The notes below the pieces were generated by a model. The model was given only the letters and a program-made list of their open reading frames with translations, did no database searches and was not told the DNA's origin. Position numbers and translations under genes: made by a program. From positions 1 through 12,996 of the forward strand of contig CACXDE010000271.1 of assembly GCA_902766305.1 (NCBI GenBank): a stretch of 12,996 bases of DNA, read 5' to 3'. This document shows, piece by piece, positions 6,965 through 12,996 of this stretch. How positions within the stretch are numbered: the first letter of the stretch is position 1; each line of letters opens with the position of its first letter. The DNA comes from an uncultured Ruminococcus sp. GTDB taxonomy: Bacteria; Bacillota; Clostridia; Oscillospirales; Acutalibacteraceae.

Positions 6965-7705
6965 CTATATACCTCCATCTACTCTTATAACTTGGCCTGT
7001 CATATAGCTAGAAAGATCGCTCGCTAGAAAAGCAATGACATTGGCAACCTCATCTGCAGTACCCAAACGTTTTATTATCATTTTCGACAGCATATGTTCC
7101 CTGAGGCTCTTGTCTATTTTTCCACCCATGGTTGTCTCTATCATTCCTGGAGCTACCGCATTCACTCGAATTTGCCATGGTGCCAGTTCACGAGCCAGAT
7201 GCCTTGTTGCGCCGATCAATGCGGCTTTGCTTGCCACATATTCGTATTGTGCTGGTTCGCCATCTAAGCCAGCAATTGATGCAACATTTACAATACTTCC
7301 ATGATTATTCTTTACCATCAAGTGCGAAACGTATTGATTCATCACGGTAGCAGAAAAGAAGTTTGTTTCCATAACTTTTTTCATTTTATCTATGGAGGTC
7401 ATATGAAAACTGGTGCTATCTCCTATAATACCAGCTACATTGATAAGTACATCGACACTGATTCTCTGCCTCATGATCTGAGATACTGCCCTTCTCAGCT
7501 GTGAGTAATCAGTAACATCAAAAAACAATGGCCATATCTCAACACCATACTTCTCGCCGAGCTTCTCCATGTCCTTTATGAAAACCAAATCTTCCCGTCT
7601 AGCACAAGCCCAAATATTTGCACCATTACGGGCAAAACACGTAATGGTGGCTCTCCCAATCCCTCCTCTTGCACCTGTAATGATCGCGTTTTTCCCTTTT
7701 AACAT
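6965..7705 (-). CDS. Short-chain dehydrogenase/reductase (FabG-like)
   Basis: A classical SDR of 246 residues, an NAD(P)H-dependent oxidoreductase acting on a carbonyl or alcohol. The cofactor motif TGARGGIG spans 10-17, NVAG is at 89-92, and the catalytic set is Asn115, Ser143 (VASIAG), Tyr156 and Lys160 (YEYVASK). VAPGMIETTM (184-193) and the C-terminal TGQVIRVDGGI are also canonical. Arginines after the first strand (ACARRE, 34-39) favour NADPH (inference). It overlaps the acetyltransferase gene by 7 bases with a GGAG site before its ATG. It directly precedes the transketolase subunits, so a natural guess is reduction of the ketone they form, or of a beta-ketoacyl-ACP. No ketosynthase is present to make the latter. 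Confidence 0.93.
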   Translation of the reverse strand: MLKGKNAIITGARGGIGRATITCFARNGANIWACARREDLVFIKDMEKLGEKYGVEIWPLFFDVTDYSQLRRAVSQIMRQRISVDVLINVAGIIGDSTSFHMTSIDKMKKVMETNFFSATVMNQYVSHLMVKNNHGSIVNVASIAGLDGEPAQYEYVASKAALIGATRHLARELAPWQIRVNAVAPGMIETTMGGKIDKSLREHMLSKMIIKRLGTADEVANVIAFLASDLSSYMTGQVIRVDGGI

Positions 7706-8433
7706 TTTGATTCTCCATGTTTCACAAAGACGCAGTATGATTCTTTGAATACAAATCCATAGTCTACATGAACCCTTATCGCCCCAAAATTATTCAGTGA
7801 AACATATGTTGAAACGGTTTTACCTCCCAAGCGTTTTGCCTCTAATAGCGGTTTATAAAGATACACTGCTCCAATCGGTGTTCTCCGATATTCATTGTAT
7901 ATTCCTGCAAGAAAAGGATAGAATGTCTTCTCTGTGATTTTCTTTAGTGCAAAAAAGCCCACAGTCTTATTCTTATACACATATTTATAAAAAGGCGTTC
8001 CTCTACTTTCTTCATCATGAAGCCATCCTGTATAACGATCTGATGCCTGATCTATTGAAAAAGTCGGATCTATTGCAACACGGTCTGTATTAAACATTCC
8101 GTTCCTTATTTCATCATACATTTGCTCCATGTCATCAGATCCCATCGGGCAATACTCAATCACATTATTTATACGCTTAAAATGTTCAGGTAAAGAAATT
8201 TGACTCAGATCATATGTTACATTGATTACGGTTTCTACATACCGAAATCCATTATCCTCAAGTGACCACATCGCTTGGATCATTCCTGTTGGAATTTTTA
8301 TTACCTGATACTGTGCAGTCAGGCACTTTATAGTATCCATTATATCTTCAATAACATCTTGGTGTTCAATCGTCACTTCCTGAGTCGAAACACCGAGATT
8401 TCTTCTTTCCCATACTGCATCCACAATCTTCAT
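7699..8433 (-). CDS. GNAT-family N-acetyltransferase (WecD/RffC-like)
   Basis: A 244-residue protein resembling WecD-type GNAT enzymes that acetylate amino sugars bound to nucleotides. The first ~75 residues form the divergent N-terminal part ending in GFRYVETVINVTYDL. IDPTFSIDQASDRYTGW (121-137) matches the WecD pattern of a substrate-side helix. YRRTPIGAVYLYKPLLE (182-198) fits the acetyl-CoA pyrophosphate loop, and VSLNNFGAIRVHVDYGFVF (211-229) is the GNAT C-terminal signature with the N/Y/GF residues. The acceptor may be an amino sugar or another amine; no aminotransferase occurs in the window, so the amine would come from elsewhere. Its ATG overlaps the glycosyltransferase stop as ATGA, with AAGGTG just upstream. 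The family is fairly certain; the substrate is not. Confidence 0.8.
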   Translation of the reverse strand: MKIVDAVWERRNLGVSTQEVTIEHQDVIEDIMDTIKCLTAQYQVIKIPTGMIQAMWSLEDNGFRYVETVINVTYDLSQISLPEHFKRINNVIEYCPMGSDDMEQMYDEIRNGMFNTDRVAIDPTFSIDQASDRYTGWLHDEESRGTPFYKYVYKNKTVGFFALKKITEKTFYPFLAGIYNEYRRTPIGAVYLYKPLLEAKRLGGKTVSTYVSLNNFGAIRVHVDYGFVFKESYCVFVKHGESKC

Positions 8434-9410
8434 ATATTCACCTTCTGGCTTTTATCTTTATTGAGATTTTTTGTTATCCTTACGACATACTGTGGAGTAT
8501 TATTGATACTGATATATATTCGTCCAAGGTATTCTCCTATCATACCTAACAGTATCATAATAACGCCTGAGGAAAACAGCAGTAATGCAAGAAGAGAACC
8601 ATATCCATCTGATAATTGCGGGGACATCAGTTTTCTAATAATAAGGCTGATTCCATAAATAACTCCCAACAGCACGAATATTGTTCCAACAACAGATGCT
8701 ATTCTTAACGGTTTAATTGAAAAAGCTGTTAGACCATTTAAAAACAATTCTAGAGATTTTTTAAATGTAAAACCAGTACTATTCTCGTCTCCTCTCTCTC
8801 TTTCCTTCATTGGAATCATTGTGATGCGATGCGTTGCATTCATCAATAGTCCTAGTACATATGGATAAGGATTGTGATAATTCAACATTTCATCGCTTAC
8901 ACACCTCTTGATTACAAAAAAATTTTCTACTGTAATGCCCTTAGGAGGTTCTATAAACATGTTTACCATTTGCAGATTGACTGCGCTTCCAAGTCGTTTC
9001 CATAAAGGCTGCTTTTTTCTCTCATATAGAGCAGTCGCACAGTCATAATTACCTTCTACCATTGCGTCAATAAGCTTCCATAGTTCATTTACTGGGCACT
9101 GGTAGTCATCATCTAAGTTTACAATATATTCTCCATTAACGTAGAAATACCCAGCCAAAATCGCACTATGCTTCCCGAAGTTTTTTGTTAGGTCAACAAC
9201 CTTGAACTTTGGATCTTCTTCCGCGATTTTTAATAATACACCTAACACATTATCAGGTGAGCAATCATTTACAGCTATTATTTCATAATCGTATTGTGGA
9301 CGTTCCGCCACAGTTTCCACGATTTCATTATATACTTTTTCGATTGTCAGCTCACTTCTATAGCATGGAATAACAAAGCTTAGAAGGCCATTGACCTCAT
9401 TGCGATTCAT
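8430..9410 (-). CDS. Polyprenyl-phosphate glycosyltransferase, GT2 (CsbB/GtrB/ArnC type)
   Basis: About 326 residues: a GT2 domain followed by two transmembrane helices (near 235-260 and 268-292), the layout of enzymes that transfer a sugar from a nucleotide onto undecaprenyl phosphate. LSFVIPCYRSELTI opens the domain, VNDCSPD and LTKNFGKHSAILAG follow, and LDDDYQCP (about 99-106) holds the metal/nucleotide-binding aspartates. The C-terminal GMIGEYLGRIYISINNTPQYVV is typical. ATG 9410 is preferred over a GTG three codons earlier, which sits one base after the GAGG. It is the first gene of the coupled operon and follows the YfhO gene, matching the known CsbB-YfhO partnership in Bacillus. Which sugar is used cannot be deduced. 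Confidence 0.93.
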   Translation of the reverse strand: MNRNEVNGLLSFVIPCYRSELTIEKVYNEIVETVAERPQYDYEIIAVNDCSPDNVLGVLLKIAEEDPKFKVVDLTKNFGKHSAILAGYFYVNGEYIVNLDDDYQCPVNELWKLIDAMVEGNYDCATALYERKKQPLWKRLGSAVNLQMVNMFIEPPKGITVENFFVIKRCVSDEMLNYHNPYPYVLGLLMNATHRITMIPMKERERGDENSTGFTFKKSLELFLNGLTAFSIKPLRIASVVGTIFVLLGVIYGISLIIRKLMSPQLSDGYGSLLALLLFSSGVIMILLGMIGEYLGRIYISINNTPQYVVRITKNLNKDKSQKVNI

Positions 9411-9419
9411 CAATATCAC

Positions 9420-9565
9420 GCCTCATACATTTACTTTTGTTTTATCAATAAAAACAACTAAGTTATTATTATTATCGAATGGCATATAGTCATTTCATCA
9501 TATCCAATCTAATACATGTTTGTAAGTAACACTTTCATCACATTGCTACTTAAAAAATCATTTTA
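9420..9565 (-). promoter_or_regulatory. Candidate promoter and leader of the ten-gene operon
   Basis: The A+T-rich gap between the YfhO gene and the glycosyltransferase gene is the only sizeable gap in the gene cluster. On the minus strand, CTTACA (9521-9526) and TATGAT (9497-9502) are 18 bases apart and resemble a sigma-A promoter with a good -10 and a modest -35. A 7-bp A/T stem (TTGTTTT at 9437-9443 with AAAACAA at 9451-9457) and a TTA triplet run near 9463-9475 follow in the presumed leader. No G+C-rich terminator separates the YfhO gene from the operon, so read-through is also possible. Confidence 0.35.
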
Positions 9566-12307
9566 TCACGATTCGATCGTTGTAGCAACTGATCTATGAA
9601 CCAACATCTTATCTATCAACTTACGTCCAAACAACAAATACAGAAGCATGAGAACTGCAGCAGCCGCTGAAATCTTCATACCAGTCTCCATACCTCCTGG
9701 TATATACAACATCTCATAGGTATGTTCTCCCGGCTCAACCTCCGCAGCCATGAACACTCCGAGGACCTTTGTAAGTTCCTTCTTTTGCCCGTCAATATAA
9801 CATGTCCACCCTTCATCCCATGGAATTGTGAAAAGCAGCTCCTGGCCCTCTTCTACAGTCACATTTCCTTTGAGATGACTGTCCTTAATCTTTTCAATAG
9901 TTGATGGTCTTGAAGTAACCTCTTCACTCATTTTCTGCAAAGCTTCAAGATCTGCATATGCTGCACGGAATCGTCCCGCGTACTCCTCGAAAGTAACTTT
10001 ATTTACATAATCAGAGGTTACAGGTAAATATCCTGTCACTGTATCTCCTTTATGATAGTACCCTAAATAGCGAACAACAGATTCTGTAGATCCGTTACTC
10101 TTATTCAGAGCAGCTCCGTGGTAAATGTACACCGGACCATCCTGCTTAGCTACAAATGAAAACTCAATACTTGACGCAAGCATAGGAGCTTCATTTTGAA
10201 CGAGGGAAACAGTTAGTTCTTCTTCAGCTGTTTTTCTATCTGATTCGAAAGATGAATCGCTCTCTGACTCCTTGTTCTCATAGCTCTGAACAATTTCGCG
10301 AGCATCCTCCGCCGACATTTTCTGTGATTCAGAAAGATTCAGTGACCGGAATTCAATATCATTTTCCTCAACAAACACACGATCAGCAGCGCCGCTAATA
10401 GCGCTCCACACTTGATTCAGGTTGTCGAATAAATCATCATAATCAAGTTCAAGCGCATTAACGTCTTTCTCTGCTACAAACGCGATCGGAAGCGCATAAT
10501 CATTCTTATACGCATCATAAACCTCGTCACTAGTGGCAAGTCCCATTGCCTCCATGTCCGTCATTCTTATATAGTTTTTTTCTTCCGTCACGTCCTCATC
10601 TGCTATGAGATATCTTATACCCAAAAGCGTATCCGTCGCAGCAGGTATCCCCTGAGCATAATAATTTCTCATGTTGTACCACTGTACACCAAGTTTACTA
10701 GTCTCTTCCCTAACGAAATTCCGTTCATTTGAACCACCATGTCCTACACCATTGTACCCGTAAAGCATAGGATCATTTCCAAGTGTTCCGGATCTTTGGT
10801 TATTTACCTCCATACGATAAAAGTCATCATCTGCATTTTGAATCCCTGTTATTAGTGGACTTACCGAATTAACCGTTTCTTGATAATCCGATTTTTCTAT
10901 CCCCCATTCCATTATATTCTTTGTACAGATAGTATAATTAAGGAATAGGCTGAAGCTTACAATTACTGTCACAACAAGTTCGAATGTACGTTTTGGATTC
11001 GATTCTGGTTTCAGCCTGTAAAGACGATATGCTAAATAAATGACCATCAGAAGAATGAAATCGAGCAACACCTCACTTCCCATAACATACTCATAGTGTT
11101 TGGAGAATATGATAAGTGCAGCAATAACCATTCCAAGGAATACTTTTTTTAGGATATCACAAGACAATTCATCCACATACTGCCATTCATAACAAGCAAT
11201 CATGAGTAGCAGGAAAGAAAAGATATAAGAATAACGGAAGTTAAACCAATTTGTTGTCGTTCCTGCGTGAAACAGCATATCGAAAAAAATGATGTAAAAC
11301 CCCACCAAATATACGGCCAGAGTAATTCCAGCAGCTATCTTCATCCGATGGGATATCTTTTTATTTATGAAAAACAGAATAACCAGCGCTACCGGGAGAA
11401 GACCCACAAAGATATTCGGTAAACCATTTACAAGCTGTGAAGTCGTATTAGCACCCGTAAACAGCTTTGAAAAAATCTCAACAAATGGCATCTTCTCGCA
11501 AAATGAGAAGTCTGATAGTTTTGTCTGATCTAACCGTCCCCCTGATATCCCCCTAAGGGTAGGAAGCCACACAATAACGGGAATAAGTCCAGCACAAAGA
11601 GATGAAATCCCATAGTGAAGAAATATCGCTAATCTCTTTCCTCTCAGTTCATCCTTTTTCATCCACAGATACACAAAGAAAAAGAGTGCAGAGGCAATGC
11701 ATAGTGTAAAACCAAAATATATATTGGTAAGAATACAAAAAGTAAGTGACAGAAAATATACAATAGGACGTTTCCCTTGAAATATCCTTCGAAGCCCCAG
11801 TACCATCAATGGCAGCATAAGCGGTCCTGTGAAAAAGATGACCTGAAATACATTCGCCACCAGGAAACCTGAAAGGGCATAGGATGTGGAAAAGATCAGA
11901 TTACTTCGCTTGTGTCCGGACATGTCTGCGATGAAGGCATACATTGTAAGTCCACAAGCACAGAAATTCAGTACAGAAATCCATGTGAACGCTGTCGGAT
12001 AATCAGCGATGTTAAATAGAGTGATGATAGGGAAGAACGGATTAATCATAGTCCCGGCCATATGAGGCATCATATTACCGCCGAGTCCCTTTTTAAAAGA
12101 ATATGTAAATCCTTCTAGTCCTTTGAAAAAACGGCCTGCATAACTTAGGTAGTTAATGTAAAGACCATTTGCATCAGATATCACAAGTGTATGATCTCCA
12201 AACGGAGTGATGTGTAGTGCATTCAGCGCAAGTAAGGTTATAAAAAAAGGGAGAAAGAAGGAAAACAGATAGAAAATAACAGGTTTGTTGGATAGCTTAT
12301 TTATCAT
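9566..12307 (-). CDS. YfhO-family polytopic membrane glycosyltransferase
   Basis: A 913-residue membrane protein of the YfhO family, GT-C-like transferases that use undecaprenyl-phosphate sugars outside the membrane. In Bacillus and Listeria, members act with a CsbB-type partner to glycosylate lipoteichoic acid (family knowledge). A first membrane helix (about 9-31) is followed by PFGD and an aspartate in VISDANG (Asp38, Asp45) in the first outer loop, the usual catalytic region. Many helices follow up to about residue 465. The large extracytoplasmic part contains YGYNGVGHGGSN (about 515-530) and GIRYLIADED. Near the end, the IPWDEGWTCYIDG and GEHTYEMLYIPGG motifs precede a last helix (about 877-893). 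The start ATG has GAGGA about 10 bases upstream. Adjacent to its probable partner gene; polymer acceptor unknown. Confidence 0.93.
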   Translation of the reverse strand: MINKLSNKPVIFYLFSFFLPFFITLLALNALHITPFGDHTLVISDANGLYINYLSYAGRFFKGLEGFTYSFKKGLGGNMMPHMAGTMINPFFPIITLFNIADYPTAFTWISVLNFCACGLTMYAFIADMSGHKRSNLIFSTSYALSGFLVANVFQVIFFTGPLMLPLMVLGLRRIFQGKRPIVYFLSLTFCILTNIYFGFTLCIASALFFFVYLWMKKDELRGKRLAIFLHYGISSLCAGLIPVIVWLPTLRGISGGRLDQTKLSDFSFCEKMPFVEIFSKLFTGANTTSQLVNGLPNIFVGLLPVALVILFFINKKISHRMKIAAGITLAVYLVGFYIIFFDMLFHAGTTTNWFNFRYSYIFSFLLLMIACYEWQYVDELSCDILKKVFLGMVIAALIIFSKHYEYVMGSEVLLDFILLMVIYLAYRLYRLKPESNPKRTFELVVTVIVSFSLFLNYTICTKNIMEWGIEKSDYQETVNSVSPLITGIQNADDDFYRMEVNNQRSGTLGNDPMLYGYNGVGHGGSNERNFVREETSKLGVQWYNMRNYYAQGIPAATDTLLGIRYLIADEDVTEEKNYIRMTDMEAMGLATSDEVYDAYKNDYALPIAFVAEKDVNALELDYDDLFDNLNQVWSAISGAADRVFVEENDIEFRSLNLSESQKMSAEDAREIVQSYENKESESDSSFESDRKTAEEELTVSLVQNEAPMLASSIEFSFVAKQDGPVYIYHGAALNKSNGSTESVVRYLGYYHKGDTVTGYLPVTSDYVNKVTFEEYAGRFRAAYADLEALQKMSEEVTSRPSTIEKIKDSHLKGNVTVEEGQELLFTIPWDEGWTCYIDGQKKELTKVLGVFMAAEVEPGEHTYEMLYIPGGMETGMKISAAAAVLMLLYLLFGRKLIDKMLVHRSVATTIES

Positions 12308-12439
12308 AAATTGTCATTCCTCAATACTGGTTTCAGCCTTTTATTCTGATCTATATCATTGTGGAATAGTTATAAACTCTAATATTGATATTCTTAAATC
12401 TTCTTTAAATTTTCCTAGCTTACAGAAGTAGATCTCTAG

Positions 12440-12468
12440 ATTATAATCCCACTCTATTCTCTTGTTTC
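12440..12468 (-). promoter_or_regulatory. Possible promoter of the yfhO-like gene
   Basis: A perfect TATAAT on the minus strand (12440-12445) lies about 130 bases upstream of the YfhO start. The hexamer at the right distance, GAAACA (12463-12468, 17-base spacer), matches the -35 consensus only partly. It is the best candidate in an A+T-rich gap (12308-12475) that holds no gene. Confidence 0.35.
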
Positions 12469-12475
12469 ATAAAGA

Positions 12476-12506
12476 AATCTCCGTCCCTATGACGGAAACG
12501 GAGATT
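12476..12506 (-). terminator. Stem-loop terminator after the pilin-like gene
   Basis: AATCTCCGT (12476-12484) and ACGGAGATT (12498-12506) form a perfect 9-bp stem with a 13-base loop, 55 bases beyond the pilin-like stop. An inner pairing CCGTC/GACGG (12481-12485 with 12491-12495) is an alternative. On the minus strand the stem is followed by TTTCTTTATG, a short and interrupted T-run, so termination may be incomplete. Confidence 0.65.
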
Positions 12507-12561
12507 CTAACGTTTTGCTTATCTATTAAATACTTTAAAACACCATTATGTACATTTTCTC

Positions 12562-12942
12562 TTAGCTAATGCTAACAGATGCATTACCAGAAGTATCTAC
12601 ACCTACTCGTACTGTGTAACTGCCAGTTGTCCTAGCATCGAATGAAATAGCTGACTCAACGCCATCAACCTGAGTAACAATGACCGGCTGCGGACTAGTC
12701 TGCCAGCCCGCAACTTTCTGACGTGCCTCAACTTCCATGCTGACAGTTGCCTCTCCATCAGTAAGATATTTAGCCATAACATCAGCATATGCAGAACGTA
12801 TATTTGCAACGTCAGTAGCCTCTCTACTCTTCTCCAACTGACTTGTAAAAATCGGAATCGAGATCGCAACAAGAACGGCCATCAAATAATAGAGAAAACC
12901 GATGGCGTGAGAACGTATGTTCGTTAATAACTTGCGAGACAC
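12562..12942 (-). CDS. Type IV pilin-like protein with atypical N-terminus
   Basis: A 126-residue product resembling small Clostridial prepilins. MAVLVAISIPIFTSQLEKSR (21-40) is the end of a pilin N-terminal helix, followed by an amphipathic helix (EATDVANIRSAYADVMAKYL) and a short beta-rich C-terminal domain ending GNASVSIS. A normal prepilin reads G-F-T-L-x-E before a hydrophobic run of about 20 residues. Here KLLTNIRSHAIGF looks like a leader ending in Gly-Phe, but the Glu at +5 is missing and the run to the IPIF proline is about 7 residues short. Hence it may be a decayed or rearranged pilin, or one processed differently. The GTG start at 12942 has no good ribosome-binding site, and the frame stays open to the window edge, so the true start may be outside. 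No pilus assembly genes are visible. Confidence 0.6.
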   Translation of the reverse strand: MSRKLLTNIRSHAIGFLYYLMAVLVAISIPIFTSQLEKSREATDVANIRSAYADVMAKYLTDGEATVSMEVEARQKVAGWQTSPQPVIVTQVDGVESAISFDARTTGSYTVRVGVDTSGNASVSIS

Positions 12943-12996
12943 CCCGCCACTTATTCTCTGACACCCTTCTATTGCATATGCGCACCCCTGATCACA

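Noticed and set aside
8275..8658. Plus-strand open frame of 127 codons
   Set aside because: It lies antisense to the GNAT and glycosyltransferase genes, which have clear family motifs; its composition is that of a shadow frame.
12603..12872. Minus-strand 89-codon frame within the pilin-like gene
   Set aside because: It is an alternate frame, rich in Leu and Arg, inside a gene whose own frame carries the pilin helix and domain pattern.

Overview
The window looks like a chromosomal segment of a Firmicute, most likely a Lachnospiraceae-type Clostridia. The evidence is moderate-to-low G+C, strong GGAGG ribosome-binding sites, a YfhO-family membrane protein, and a short type IV pilin-like protein with the IPIFTSQLEKSREATD signature common in that group. 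This is an inference from protein style; no rRNA or other phylogenetic marker is present. All confident genes lie on the minus strand, so the biology reads from right to left.

Right end (12562-12996): a small prepilin-like gene with an abnormal N-terminus. A stem-loop follows it (12476-12506). Next comes a 913-residue YfhO-family polytopic membrane protein (9566-12307), then a 156-base gap holding a plausible promoter.

Centre and left (507-9410): ten tightly packed genes, most with overlapping or nearly touching ends, so almost certainly one operon. In order of transcription they encode a polyprenyl-phosphate glycosyltransferase (CsbB/GtrB/ArnC type), a WecD-like GNAT acetyltransferase, a FabG-like short-chain dehydrogenase, the N- and C-terminal halves of a thiamine-diphosphate transketolase, an acyl carrier protein, a stand-alone AMP-forming acyl ligase, a type II thioesterase, a LuxE-like acyl-protein synthetase and a LuxC-like acyl reductase.

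Left end (1-506): no convincing gene. It holds a set of REP-like GGTGCCTGACA palindromes and a G+C-richer, structured block (about 240-450) that may be the end of a mobile element or a non-coding RNA.

Working model (inference): a carboxylic acid is adenylated and put on the carrier protein or on LuxE. LuxC reduces it to an aldehyde, the split transketolase could add a two-carbon ketol unit, the SDR reduces a carbonyl, and the GNAT acylates an amine or alcohol. The first operon gene would place a sugar on undecaprenyl phosphate, and the YfhO protein would move that sugar onto a surface polymer outside the membrane. A reductive acyl pathway (LuxC/LuxE/thioesterase, a luxCDE-like set without luciferase) joined to a dedicated transketolase and a CsbB-YfhO pair is the candidate unusual system here. 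Its product cannot be read from the sequence.
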